From Lewinellaceae bacterium (GTDB taxonomy: Bacteria; Bacteroidota; Bacteroidia; Chitinophagales; Saprospiraceae): a stretch of DNA of 64,000 bases. Made by a program: the position numbers and the translations under genes. The stretch spans positions 3,026,001-3,090,000 of the forward strand of contig JACJXW010000004.1 in assembly GCA_020636405.1 (NCBI GenBank), read 5' to 3'. Shown here one piece after another: positions 50,664 through 59,606 of the stretch; the first letter of the stretch is position 1; every line of letters begins with the position of its first letter. The notes under the pieces were generated by a model that saw nothing but the letters and a program-made list of their open reading frames with translations, did not search any database and was not told where the DNA came from.

Positions 50664-52580
50664 ATGATCACAGCCAGCAATATATACATCCAGTACGGCG
50701 ACCGCATACTGCTCGACCGCGTCAATGTGGTTATCGGGGAACGGGACAAAGTGGGGCTGGTGGGGCGCAACGGCGCCGGGAAGTCCACCCTGCTGAAGGT
50801 CATCGCCGGATATATGAGTCCTGACGAAGGAACGGTCGCCCGGCCGGGAGAAAGTACGCTGGGTTTTCTACATCAGGAAATGGCACTGCCAAAGGGCAAG
50901 ACGGTAATGGATGAAGCCCTGACCGCTTTTGACGAGGCCAAGCGGCTGGACAAGCGCATCGCCCACCTCAACGAGGAGATCAGCAACCGTACGGACTACG
51001 AGAGCGACGCCTACCACCAATTGATCGTGGAACTCTCGGAGGCCACCGAGCGCTTCCAGTTGCTGGGGGGGCATTCCATGGAGGCGGAGGCGGAGAAGGT
51101 CCTCAAGGGGCTGGGTTTCAAACAGAAGGACATGGGCCGCCTGACCGACGAGTTCAGCGGAGGCTGGCAGATGCGCATTGAACTGGCCAAAATGTTGTTG
51201 CAGCGTCCGGATTTCCTGCTGCTTGATGAGCCTACCAACCACCTCGACATCGAATCCATCATCTGGCTGGAGCGCTTTCTGAAGGATTACAGCGGGGCCG
51301 TGATCGTCATCTCTCACGACAAGCAGTTCCTCGACAACGTCACCACCCGTACCGTTGAGGTTGAACTGGGCAAACTTTACGATTACAAGGCCAGCTACAG
51401 CAAATATGTAGGTATGCGCAAGGAGCGGCGCGAAAAACAAATGGCCGCTTACCAGAACCAGCAGCGGGTTATTGCCGAAAAGGAGCGCACCATCACCCGC
51501 TTTATGGCCAAGGCTTCCAAGACGAGTATGGCCCAGTCGATGCAGAAGCAGCTCGACAAGATGGAGCGCGTCGAGATCGATGAGGAAGACGTGGCGGCGA
51601 TGAACATCCGCTTCCCGGCGGCGCCGCGCTCCGGGCAGGTGGTCCTGGAGGGAAAGCACGTCACCAAAAGATACGGCAACCTGCTCGTGCTGGATCACGT
51701 AGACCTCAAACTGGACCGGGGAGACCGCGTGGCCTTCGTTGGCCAAAACGGCCAGGGCAAGACCACCCTCGCCAAGCTGATCGTCAACGAGCTGACGCTG
51801 ACCAGCGGGGAGATCAATCACGGCCACAACGTGCAGGTCGGCTATTACGCACAGACCCAGAGTGACACCATGCATTCCAATTATACCGTGCTGCAGACCA
51901 TGGAAGCGGCATCGCCCCCGGAAATGCGCACCCGCCTGCGGGGCATCCTCGGCGCCTTTATGTTTAGCGGAGAGGATGTGGATAAAAAGGTGTCCGTCCT
52001 CTCCGGAGGCGAGCGCGCCCGCCTGGCGCTGGCCTGCCTTTTGCTGCGCCCGTTCAACCTTCTGGTGCTCGATGAGCCCACCAACCACCTCGATATGTTG
52101 TCGAAGGATGTACTCAAAAAAGCCATCCAGGATTATGATGGCACGCTTATTGTAGTATCCCATGACAGAGAGTTTCTCAGTGGGTTAACGAACCGCACTA
52201 TCGAATTCAGGGACCGTCAATTGCACGACTACATAGGCGACGTCAACGCCTTCCTCGAAAAACGGCAACTAGACAACATGCGCGATGTGGAGCTCAGCAG
52301 CAAACCGGCGAAAGCCGGCGGAGGAACCTCTCCCCGAAAAGAGCTGAGCTACGAAGAGCGCAAACTGCTGATGCGCGCGATCAGCAATGCCGAAAAGAAG
52401 GTAGAACGCCTGGAAGAGGAAATTGACACCCTGGAAAAGAAAATGGCCCAGCCCGGCTTTTACGAAAGCACGGACGCTGTTAAAACCACCCAACAGTACG
52501 AGGATAAACAGAAACAACTGGAATCCGCTATGGACGAATGGGAGGAAGCACAGCTGGCCCTGGGGGAATATGAAGATTGA
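50664..52580 (+). CDS. ABC-F family ATPase
   Basis: A 638-residue soluble protein with two ABC domains and no membrane part. The first has GRNGAGKST, the signature FSGGWQMR and LLLDEPTNHLD; the second has GQNGQGKTT, LSGGERAR and LVLDEPTNHLD. A charged linker of about 80 residues (YKASYSKYVGMRKERREKQ onward) joins them, and the C terminus is a coiled coil (KKVERLEEEIDTLEKKM), as in the Uup/YheS-type branch. Members act on ribosomes as translation factors. The ATG at 50664 gives the usual MITASNIYIQYGDR start. Confidence 0.93.
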   Translation: MITASNIYIQYGDRILLDRVNVVIGERDKVGLVGRNGAGKSTLLKVIAGYMSPDEGTVARPGESTLGFLHQEMALPKGKTVMDEALTAFDEAKRLDKRIAHLNEEISNRTDYESDAYHQLIVELSEATERFQLLGGHSMEAEAEKVLKGLGFKQKDMGRLTDEFSGGWQMRIELAKMLLQRPDFLLLDEPTNHLDIESIIWLERFLKDYSGAVIVISHDKQFLDNVTTRTVEVELGKLYDYKASYSKYVGMRKERREKQMAAYQNQQRVIAEKERTITRFMAKASKTSMAQSMQKQLDKMERVEIDEEDVAAMNIRFPAAPRSGQVVLEGKHVTKRYGNLLVLDHVDLKLDRGDRVAFVGQNGQGKTTLAKLIVNELTLTSGEINHGHNVQVGYYAQTQSDTMHSNYTVLQTMEAASPPEMRTRLRGILGAFMFSGEDVDKKVSVLSGGERARLALACLLLRPFNLLVLDEPTNHLDMLSKDVLKKAIQDYDGTLIVVSHDREFLSGLTNRTIEFRDRQLHDYIGDVNAFLEKRQLDNMRDVELSSKPAKAGGGTSPRKELSYEERKLLMRAISNAEKKVERLEEEIDTLEKKMAQPGFYESTDAVKTTQQYEDKQKQLESAMDEWEEAQLALGEYED

Positions 52581-52692
52581 TTTAACTACTACACTACATC
52601 AAATACAAAACACCAATCTTCATCATTCTTTAAGTTCGCGAGCCCGGAGAAACCACAAAATCATTGTGAAACACTAAAAAGTAACTACTCAA

Positions 52693-53676
52693 ATGGCTCG
52701 CAAGACAACCCTTTTCACCCTGTTCCTGGCCCTGATGGCCACCATTAGCTTTGCACAGCACGGACAAGAGTGCCACATTCCGGTCACTTTCCGGAACAAC
52801 CTCATCGTCGCCACCCTGGAGGCGAACGGCGCCGAACTGAACTTACTGGCTAATACCTCCGGCGGTACTTTCATCGCTTCTCATGCAGTGGCCGATGCCG
52901 GACTGCACGAAATGGTGGACGAAGCCGGCAACCAGTTCGTAGAACTGGACCCCGTACTGTCGGGCGCCAATCTGCCCGTCACCGGTAAAAAAGAGGCTTT
53001 TACCTTGCCGTTGGGGCAGGGTAATCTGCCCGAAGATACCCACGGCGCCCTGGGGCAAACCTGGTTCAGCGCCTACTGCTGGACGCTGGACTACCCGGCG
53101 CAGCAACTCCATTGCAATATGCCGCCCCTGTCTCCCTTGGGAGCAAATACCATACCGGTAAGATTTCGTGAAAGCACTACCGGCCACCGCATATCCAACC
53201 TGCCGGTCATTTCCATAGAGGTGGACGGCGTTGAGATCTCTGTCCTTCTGGATACCGGGGCTAAGATCCTGCCAACCCCGGCCGCCCATGCTGCGCTGGC
53301 TGGCAATAACGTAGATAACGCAGGGACCAGGCAGAATGGCGTTGTCACGAGATCTGTGGGGGCCAACTATCAGGCTACTTCCTTTATTACCGAATCCTTC
53401 TTTGAGGCCTGGCGCACTGTCCATCCCGAATGGGCGGTCGTCGAGCAGGCTGATAGCGAAATGGGCAACATCAAAATGATCCGGGTGCCCGAAGTTATTA
53501 TCGCCGGACAAGCAGCCGGACCGGTTTGGTTCTGCTCCCGTCCGGATGTAGAATACAGCCAGCACTGGTCGCGCTTCGCCGGCCATCAGGTGGAGGGCGC
53601 CATCGGCGGCAATACCCTGCAGTACTTCCGCGTGACGCTGGACTATCCGAATAAGCTGGCGCGCTTTGAGCGGTAG
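52693..53676 (+). CDS. exported protein with two retropepsin-like domains
   Basis: A 327-residue exported protein (signal peptide 1-22, ending SFAQ). The second half carries a clear retropepsin-type active site, VLLDTGAKILPTPA, with Asp187. The first half has a parallel NLLANTSGGTF in which Asn54 replaces the aspartate, and both halves end in similar strands (GALGQTWFSAYCWTLDYP and GAIGGNTLQYFRVTLDYP). The gene therefore looks like an internal duplication with a degenerate first copy. An intramolecular pseudodimer with one active site is possible. Most such periplasmic proteins are annotated only as aspartyl-protease-like. Confidence 0.75.
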   Translation: MARKTTLFTLFLALMATISFAQHGQECHIPVTFRNNLIVATLEANGAELNLLANTSGGTFIASHAVADAGLHEMVDEAGNQFVELDPVLSGANLPVTGKKEAFTLPLGQGNLPEDTHGALGQTWFSAYCWTLDYPAQQLHCNMPPLSPLGANTIPVRFRESTTGHRISNLPVISIEVDGVEISVLLDTGAKILPTPAAHAALAGNNVDNAGTRQNGVVTRSVGANYQATSFITESFFEAWRTVHPEWAVVEQADSEMGNIKMIRVPEVIIAGQAAGPVWFCSRPDVEYSQHWSRFAGHQVEGAIGGNTLQYFRVTLDYPNKLARFER

Positions 53677-53701
53677 TGGAGAGGGGGCCTGACGGGGGCA
53701 T

Positions 53702-53800
53702 GGTTATATTGTTGGATGGTTGGATGGCTGGATGGCTGGATGGCTGGATGGTTGGATGGCTGGATGGCTGGATGGCTGAATGGCTGAATGGTTATATTGT
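53702..53800 (+). repeat. octanucleotide minisatellite (TGGATGGC), 10 units
   Basis: Ten 8-base units, mostly TGGATGGC with TGGATGGT and TGAATGGC variants, span 53713-53792. Both sides carry the same 11-base sequence GGTTATATTGT (53702-53712 and 53790-53800). The unit resembles the complement of the units in the larger array at 54405-54788. Confidence 0.9.
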
Positions 53801-53833
53801 TGCTCTCCGGGAAGGGGATCTTCATGAAACACA

Positions 53834-53890
53834 AAATTTGGCTACCCCGGTGTGCGTTTTTTATCTGCGCAAGCCCGGGTAGCCAAATTT
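53834..53890. repeat. 14-bp inverted repeat before the small membrane-protein gene
   Basis: Perfect arms at 53834-53847 and 53877-53890 (AAATTTGGCTACCC and its complement) enclose 29 bases, and the right arm ends 6 bases before the ATG at 53897. It may be a terminator for the upstream gene, or may hide the ribosome site of the downstream one. Confidence 0.65.
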
Positions 53891-53896
53891 TCGTTT

Positions 53897-54199
53897 ATGA
53901 AATCAGCTTTGTTTTTATTCCTTTATTATGGCCTGTACATTCCTTCCTATGCCTATCTGGCGTATCTCTCTTTATGCAGGGGAGCGTATTCAGAGATCCA
54001 TCATTTTTCGCCGGTAGATAAAATAATGCTATACTCGATCGCGGCTTACTATCCACTTGTTTTTGTAGTGTTCGTATACTGGGCAGTGAAGCTGAAGAAG
54101 GATGTCATTCGGAAGTGGCTCCTGTCCAGTACCCTTTGGGTTTTGGGAGGCGTTTTACTGTTCCTTTCTTTTTTAGTCGTATTCAGGAATTTGAATTAG
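53897..54199 (+). CDS. small membrane protein of unknown function
   Basis: A 100-residue protein with three hydrophobic helices (LFLFLYYGLYIPSYAYLAYL, MLYSIAAYYPLVFVVFVYW, and TLWVLGGVLLFLSFLVV). No family is recognised. The ATG at 53897 is chosen over upstream in-frame starts because it heads the first helix. It lies between the two octamer arrays, directly after a 14-base inverted repeat that could modulate its translation. Confidence 0.55.
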   Translation: MKSALFLFLYYGLYIPSYAYLAYLSLCRGAYSEIHHFSPVDKIMLYSIAAYYPLVFVVFVYWAVKLKKDVIRKWLLSSTLWVLGGVLLFLSFLVVFRNLN

Positions 54200-54942
54200 T
54201 GCTTGTTTGGAGGCCACCCTTTGGCAGCCTGCTCACCTCCTCACCCCCGCGCTCCTCCTGCTACCCTTCCTCTCCGCCCATGCGGCCATAGAGGCCACCC
54301 CTTTGGTAGAATGCCTCTGCGAAAGCGGCAGCGCTCCCCAGCAAGCCCGCCGGGCAATACGGTGCCGAAGCAAGGGAATCCCCTGAACAACAAAGCCATC
54401 TAATAATCCAGCACTCCAGCACTCCAGCAATCCAGCACTCCAGCACTCCAGCACTCCAGCAATCCAGCACTCCAGCACTCCAGCAATCCAGCACTCCAGC
54501 AATCCAGCACTCCAACAATCCAGCAATCCAGCAATCCAGCACTCCAGCAATCCAGCAATCCAGCAATCCAGCACTCCAGCACTCCAGCACTCCAGCAATC
54601 CAGCACTCCAGCAATCCAGCACTCCAGCAATCCAGCACTCCAGCACTCCAGCACTCCAGCAATCCAGCAATCCAGCACTCCAGCACTCCAGCACTCCAGC
54701 ACTCCAGCAATCCAGCAATCCAGCAATCCAGCAATCCAGCACTCCAGCACTCCAGCAATCCAGCAATCCAGCAATCCAGCAATCCAGTAAATAGCACAAT
54801 ATTGAAAGGTAGTAGTGGAACAACTGGAAGCCATGAGTATTTCCGGGGAGCGAGCCGAGGGTAATGTCCAGCAGAAGAACCCCTCGAAACTGGTAAATCG
54901 CTGAAAAAGGGCGTAAATTTGGGAGGAACCAAGAAAAGCAAT
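54200..54942. other. intergenic region dominated by the octamer array
   Basis: No gene is supported. About half of the stretch is the array at 54405-54788. Minus-strand readings of the array stay open in all frames because 24 bases (three units) encode an eight-residue repeat without a stop. These are not treated as genes. Confidence 0.7.
54405..54788 (-). repeat. octanucleotide minisatellite (TGGAGTGC / TGGATTGC), about 48 units
   Basis: A run of 8-base units alternates irregularly between two variants, written on the plus strand as CCAGCACT and CCAGCAAT, with one off-type unit (CCAACAAT) near 54510. It is not a CRISPR array, since there are no spacers. On the minus strand the unit is one or two bases from the TGGATGGC unit of the array at 53713-53792. 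A short trace of the same motif follows the Rpn gene near 55813-55842. Confidence 0.95.
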
Positions 54943-55782
54943 ATGGCGCTACAAGATAAATACATCAATCCCTTTACGGACTACGGTTTCAAGAAGCTGT
55001 TTGGGACGGAAATCAACAAGGACCTGCTTATCGATTTCCTCAACCAGGTACTGCCGGAGCGCCATCATATCCAGGACCTATCCTATACCCCTACGGAACA
55101 GTTGGGCGCCAGCGAGGTGGACCGTAAGGCGATATTTGACCTGTACTGCACCAGCCCCAGTGGAGAACGCTTCATCGTCGAGATACAAAAGGCGAAACAG
55201 AACTACTTCAAAGACCGGAGCGTGTATTATTCGACCTTTCCCATTCAGGAACAGGCCAGGAAGGGAGACTGGGATTACCAATTGGCGGCGGTATACACCA
55301 TAGGGATACTGGACTTTGTATTTGACGAAGGCCGCCACAAGGAACAAGTGCGCCATGAAGTCAAATTAAAGGATCAGGACTGCCAGGTATTCTATGACAA
55401 ACTGACTTTCATTTACCTGGAGATGCCGAATTTCAAGAAAACGGAGGCAGAACTGGAGACGGACTTTGACAAGTGGATGTATGTGTTGAAGCACCTTCCA
55501 TACCTGCAAAACCGGCCGCCCGCTTTGCAGGAACGGATATTTCAGAAACTGTTCGAAGCGGCGGAGATTGCCCGCTTCGATGCAGCGGAAAAAGCCAGGT
55601 ATGAGGAGAGTTTGAAATATTACCGGGATCTGAAAAACGTAGTGGATACGTCCTTCGAAGAAGGCAGGGAAGAAGGCAAAGCAGAGAAAGAGATCGAAGT
55701 GATCTTAAAGTCTCGTGAAGCGGGGCTTGATGTAGAAACTATATCGAAGATTACCGGGAAATCTATTGAAGAAATAAGGTAG
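54943..55782 (+). CDS. Rpn-family PD-(D/E)XK nuclease / putative transposase
   Basis: A 279-residue protein of the Rpn (recombination-promoting nuclease, DUF4351/PDDEXK_2-type) family. YINPFTDYGFKKLFG is the diagnostic N terminus, KAIFDLYCTSPSGERFIVEIQKAKQ contains the D-(x)-ExK catalytic core, and a charged coiled-coil tail with a helix-turn-helix-like end (REAGLDVETISKITGKSIEE) follows. A TAG at 55780-55782 ends the frame, but seven further sense codons (AIDEAKR) and a TAG follow in frame, so the original stop was probably at 55806. Octamer repeats lie on both sides. These genes spread within genomes and promote recombination. Confidence 0.85.
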   Translation: MALQDKYINPFTDYGFKKLFGTEINKDLLIDFLNQVLPERHHIQDLSYTPTEQLGASEVDRKAIFDLYCTSPSGERFIVEIQKAKQNYFKDRSVYYSTFPIQEQARKGDWDYQLAAVYTIGILDFVFDEGRHKEQVRHEVKLKDQDCQVFYDKLTFIYLEMPNFKKTEAELETDFDKWMYVLKHLPYLQNRPPALQERIFQKLFEAAEIARFDAAEKARYEESLKYYRDLKNVVDTSFEEGREEGKAEKEIEVILKSREAGLDVETISKITGKSIEEIR

Positions 55783-55838
55783 GCTATCGACGAAGCCAAA
55801 CGCTAGGAGCCTGCAATCCAGCACTATAGCCATCCAAC

Positions 55839-56690
55839 CTACCCCAGCCCCCACACCAGCCCGAACTGCAATACCATCAGCCCGTCGATCAGCCCGCTGA
55901 AGTAATAATCGTTTTCTACTTTGTCGGAGAAGTAGGCCAGGACGAAGGCGGCCAGGCCGGAAACCAGTATCCCTGTAAAGGCGCCGGTGCTGTAGGCATC
56001 GACGTGGTGATTGAGCCCGGCCAGAGCTGTCATTGCCAGCAGGCAGGCCAGCGCCAGCATTTTGGTACGCCGGTAGCCCAGCAGGGCCGGCAGGGTCTTC
56101 ACCTCATTGAAGGCATCCACCTCCAGGTCGCGGATATCGAAGGGCAGGGTGATGGCGAAGATGAAGAAGGCGCGCTCCAGCAGCATGACGATCATAGGGA
56201 TGCTCCAGCCCATGCCGAGCTCGAGGGCAGGCAGCAGCACGGTGATCCAGCTCCAGGCGATGGCGATGAGGAAGATCTTGAGGTAGCTGAGGTCGCGCAG
56301 GCGCTTCCTCCCACTGAGGAGGGGCAGTACATAGCCCAGGGCGATCAGGCTGGGCGCCACGGCGGCCAGCTGCAGGTGGAAAGACAATTGAAAGAAGAAA
56401 AAAGCGGCGCCGACAGCGGCTGCAGCCGCATAGGCAATGATGTGGCGCTGAAATCTTGAGATCACAAAGAACCGCCCCTTCTCAAGGAAAGGCTGTACCT
56501 TTTCCAGCCCGACGATGCGGTGCGCGGCATACAACAGCAGGGTGGCGAAGAAGATGAACCCCAGCAGTGGAGTAGGGGACACCTGCCCGCTGAGGAGGAA
56601 CTGCGTCTGGGCCGCCATAGCAAGAGCAGCCAGGGCAATCCACAGGTTGCTGTATAAGATAAAGTTGATAATGGCCCGGATCAACGGCAT
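55839..56690 (-). CDS. UbiA-like prenyltransferase-family membrane protein
   Basis: A 283-residue integral membrane protein with eight or nine hydrophobic helices. The second aspartate motif of UbiA prenyltransferases is seen in LPFDIRDLEVDAFNEVKTLP, but the first motif (NDxxD) is not, so the enzyme may be inactive or may use another substrate. Such proteins are widespread in Bacteroidota and are usually annotated as hypothetical or UbiA-like. It lies 19 bases downstream of the M42 peptidase gene, so the two are likely co-transcribed. Confidence 0.68.
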   Translation of the reverse strand: MPLIRAIINFILYSNLWIALAALAMAAQTQFLLSGQVSPTPLLGFIFFATLLLYAAHRIVGLEKVQPFLEKGRFFVISRFQRHIIAYAAAAAVGAAFFFFQLSFHLQLAAVAPSLIALGYVLPLLSGRKRLRDLSYLKIFLIAIAWSWITVLLPALELGMGWSIPMIVMLLERAFFIFAITLPFDIRDLEVDAFNEVKTLPALLGYRRTKMLALACLLAMTALAGLNHHVDAYSTGAFTGILVSGLAAFVLAYFSDKVENDYYFSGLIDGLMVLQFGLVWGLG

Positions 56691-56709
56691 AAGCGGGATA
56701 AACTATCCG

Positions 56710-57801
56710 CTAAAAGTACTTGAAATTGTGGCCGTTTTCAATTTTTTGAAGCACTTCGTAGATCAGCCGGATCACGTTACTCACATCTTCCTTATGGGCC
56801 ATCTCTACGGTGGTGTGCATATAGCGCAGGGGCAGAGAGATCAGGGCCGATGGCACGCCTCCGTTGGAATAGGCAAAAGCGTCGGTATCGGTGCCGGTGC
56901 GGCGGGAAGCCGCTTCCCGCTGGATGGGGATCTCTTTTTCTTCCGCTGTATCGATGATCAGATTAAGCAGTTTGTTGTGTACGGCGGGGGCGTAGGTCAC
57001 CGAGGGGCCTTTACCGCTTTTGACATCGCCGTTCCTTTTGCTGCTCACCAGGGGCGTATGGGTATCGTGGGTGACGTCGGTTACGATGGCCACATTGGGC
57101 TTGATGGACTGGGCCACCATCTCGGCTCCGCGCAATCCTACTTCTTCCTGAACGGAGTTGACCAGATAGAGGGTATAGGGAAGTTCAATATTATTCTCTT
57201 TGAGCAGGCGCGCCACCTCGGCGATACAGAAGCCGCCGATTCGGTTGTCCAGCGCCCGCCCGACATAGTAGCGGTCGTTGAGCACTGACATTTCGTCTTC
57301 ATAAGTGATGACACAACCCACGTGGATGCCCATAGCCAGCACCTCATCCTTGTCCTTGGCGCCAACATCGATGAAGATATTCTCGGGTTTGGGGACCATC
57401 TTGACCGCCTCTTCGCCCCGGCGCATATGGATAGCCGGCCAGCCGAACACCCCCTTAACGATGCCTTTCTTGGTGTGGATGTTGACCCGCTTGGAGGGCG
57501 CAATGATATGGTCGGAACCGCCATTGCGCACTACATTTATGAAGCCGTCATCGGAAATATAATGAACGAACCAGGAGATCTCGTCGGCGTGGCCTTCGAT
57601 CACAACGCGGTAATCCTTACCGGGGTTGATCAGCCCGTAGGCTGTTCCGTAGTTGTCGAGGTGCCACTCGTCGATGTAAGGCTTTATATATTCGAGCCAA
57701 AGCTTTTGCCCTGGTGCCTCAAATCCGGTCGGTGAGGCGTTGTTCAGGTACTCTTTTAAGAAGGCTTCAGACTTGGGTGTAATGACAGACATTCCGTTCA
57801 T
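56710..57801 (-). CDS. M42-family metallopeptidase
   Basis: A 363-residue cytosolic aminopeptidase of the M42 family. Zinc-site motifs are in order: EGHADEISWFVHY, ALDNRIGGFCI, VQEEVGLRGAEM with the catalytic Glu pair, VTDVTHDTHTP, and the C-terminal MHTTVEMAHK. Members form large tetrahedral complexes that trim N-terminal residues from peptides. The frame opens at a GTG at 57822; I prefer the ATG at 57801 (or 57792). It precedes the UbiA-like gene. Confidence 0.9.
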   Translation of the reverse strand: MNGMSVITPKSEAFLKEYLNNASPTGFEAPGQKLWLEYIKPYIDEWHLDNYGTAYGLINPGKDYRVVIEGHADEISWFVHYISDDGFINVVRNGGSDHIIAPSKRVNIHTKKGIVKGVFGWPAIHMRRGEEAVKMVPKPENIFIDVGAKDKDEVLAMGIHVGCVITYEDEMSVLNDRYYVGRALDNRIGGFCIAEVARLLKENNIELPYTLYLVNSVQEEVGLRGAEMVAQSIKPNVAIVTDVTHDTHTPLVSSKRNGDVKSGKGPSVTYAPAVHNKLLNLIIDTAEEKEIPIQREAASRRTGTDTDAFAYSNGGVPSALISLPLRYMHTTVEMAHKEDVSNVIRLIYEVLQKIENGHNFKYF

Positions 57802-58037
57802 TTGACTTTGTAATTCCACCACCGCTTAGCCAAGAGGAAAAGCGGCATTCGATCGACCGGCAAAGATAAAAATAAATGCAAGCTAGTAAGTAGAAAGAAG
57901 CCTGATTTTATAAATTTCACCTCCTTCAGAAACAAGGGATTAGGGGGATTGTGCATTCGTGCATTCCTGTGAACAAGGCCAGGCTGTTATTCTCAATTGA
58001 TCTGCTCCCGGCTCCGGCCCTTTTGTCCCGAATCCCC

Positions 58038-58661
58038 TCATCCCCATCCCCCCGGGTTCTTTCTCCATTCCTGCAAGGTTTGCAGCTCTGCCGGGCCGAT
58101 GTAGTTCTCCCGGAGCGCTTCTTCGAGCAGTACGGGGTAGGAGCTGAGGGTATCGAAAGGGCAGCCGGCTGTTTTGAAAGCAGCCGTCGCCTCGTCAAAG
58201 CCATAGGTAAAGATGGCCAGCACCCCGGATACCTCGCAGCCGGCTTCACGCAAGGCTTCTACTGCTTTTAAGCAACTGCCGCCGGTAGAGATGAGGTCTT
58301 CGATGACCAGCGCATGGGCACCGGGGCGCAGTTCCCCCTCGATCTGGTTCTGGCGGCCATGCCCCTTGGGTTGAGACCGCACGTAGATAAAGGGCAGGGC
58401 CAATTGCTCAGCCAGCAGGGCGCCATGGGCAATACCGGCGGTAGCTACCCCCGCGATCGTATCAAAGGGTTTGAAGGCTTCCGCTTTCTGTGCAAAACTC
58501 TCGATGATGAACCGGCGGATGCCAGGGTAGGACAGGACAATCCTGTTGTCACAATAGATGGGGGACTTCATCCCGCTGGCCCAGGTGAAAGGGTTTTGGG
58601 GACTCAATTTTATTGCATTAATTTGCAGCAGCCTTTTGGCCACTTCGGAAGCGATATTCAT
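58038..58661 (-). CDS. pyrE: orotate phosphoribosyltransferase
   Basis: A 207-residue OPRTase that makes OMP from orotate and PRPP. The PRPP motif HALVIEDLISTGGSCLKAVE, the N-terminal LKLSPQNPFTWASGMKSP-like start (IKLSPQNPFTWASGMKSPIY) and the RSQPKGHGRQNQIEG flexible loop are complete. It is separate from pyrRB and divergent from a Nudix hydrolase, with a 36-base gap. The C-terminal end (EWRKNPGGWG) is normal for the family. Confidence 0.95.
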   Translation of the reverse strand: MNIASEVAKRLLQINAIKLSPQNPFTWASGMKSPIYCDNRIVLSYPGIRRFIIESFAQKAEAFKPFDTIAGVATAGIAHGALLAEQLALPFIYVRSQPKGHGRQNQIEGELRPGAHALVIEDLISTGGSCLKAVEALREAGCEVSGVLAIFTYGFDEATAAFKTAGCPFDTLSSYPVLLEEALRENYIGPAELQTLQEWRKNPGGWG

Positions 58662-58697
58662 ACCCTTGATCCGGTTGTGTTTTTAAATTGACAGCAA

Positions 58698-59345
58698 ATG
58701 TACAAAATCTACATCAACGGCAGGCCGCTCTTTCTGGCGAATACTCATGAGGCCGGCGGCGTTCCCTCTGCTGATGATACCAATATTGTAACCCGCTACA
58801 TGGGTAACTCCAGGCTCTTGCTCAGTTATATGGACATGCTGGAGAAAAACCTGCGTTTCGATTCGGTGACGGTCTATTCCGATGATGTCGAAAAACTCTT
58901 CCGCGATTTTGCCGGCCAGTTTAAGATCATCGAGGCGGCCGGCGGAGTAGTGTACAACACGGAAGGAGAAGTGCTGCTGATATTCAAGCGCGACCATTGG
59001 GATCTGCCAAAAGGTAAGATCGATCATGGAGAACGCCGTGAAGATGCCGCTGTCCGGGAAGTGCTCGAAGAGACCGGCTTGTCGTCCGCTGAACTGGGAG
59101 ATTTTCTGGGCGTCACTTACCACACCTATCGCGACCATAAGGGCCGGCGCATCCTCAAGTACACCTACTGGTACCGAATGAAAGCTGAAAAAGAAGCTTT
59201 GATTCCCCAGGAGGAAGAAGAGATCGAACATGCAGAATGGCATGCCCCTAAAGCTTTTCTGGAGTCCAAGCCTGTAGTTTATGGAAATATCAGGGACTTG
59301 TTGTTGAAAGAGGTAAATGGTGGATTGGGACAGCCGGCCAAATAG
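58698..59345 (+). CDS. Nudix hydrolase
   Basis: A 215-residue protein. An N-terminal domain of about 77 residues of unknown type precedes a canonical Nudix domain: the box G106-x5-E112-x7-R120-E121-x2-E124-E125-x-G127 is intact. The segment WDLPKGKIDHGER is typical of the NUDIX branch that acts on nucleoside polyphosphates or mutagenic nucleotides. The substrate cannot be told from the sequence. It is divergent from pyrE with a 36-base gap. Confidence 0.9.
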   Translation: MYKIYINGRPLFLANTHEAGGVPSADDTNIVTRYMGNSRLLLSYMDMLEKNLRFDSVTVYSDDVEKLFRDFAGQFKIIEAAGGVVYNTEGEVLLIFKRDHWDLPKGKIDHGERREDAAVREVLEETGLSSAELGDFLGVTYHTYRDHKGRRILKYTYWYRMKAEKEALIPQEEEEIEHAEWHAPKAFLESKPVVYGNIRDLLLKEVNGGLGQPAK

Positions 59346-59372
59346 ATCAACTAAATCGGCGATAGTGTCCTT

Positions 59373-59389
59373 TTAACACTTTCTTAACA
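59373..59389 (+). promoter_or_regulatory. perfect TTAACA-N5-TTAACA direct repeat
   Basis: Two identical TTAACA boxes with an 11-base period lie 28 bases after the Nudix stop and about 165 bases upstream of the promoter of the next gene. The form matches PhoP/PhoB-type sites of other bacteria and a near copy upstream of the response regulator at 48488-48504. A functional link is inference. Confidence 0.35.
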
Positions 59390-59536
59390 AAAAAAACAGA
59401 AGGTCCGACTGGAACAAAATTCCTGTTTTCCTGGAAAAACCGATGGAAATTTTGCGACAGGGATGTTTTTTTTTCAAACCTGCGGGAAATGTCCGGTTTT
59501 GACAAAAAAGTACTTAAGGGGCTTAAAAGTAATTTC

Positions 59537-59564
59537 TTTGAATTGGGATTAATATCTATATTTG
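59537..59564 (+). promoter_or_regulatory. Bacteroidota-type promoter for the secreted protein at 59607
   Basis: TTTG at 59537-59540 and TATATTTG at 59557-59564, spaced by 16 bases, form a -33/-7 pair. The implied leader is about 37 bases. Confidence 0.5.
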
Positions 59565-59606
59565 CATCCGTACTCTCATGGACGTTTACAAAATGACCTT
59601 TTAATC

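Noticed and set aside
54405..54788. Possible CRISPR array
   Set aside because: The 8-base units are directly contiguous with no spacers, and there is no cas gene nearby.
54233..54968. Minus-strand frames of 144-235 codons with an LLDCWIAG-type repeat
   Set aside because: They are created by the octamer array: three units make 24 bases without a stop in every frame. There is no start signal or conserved flank.
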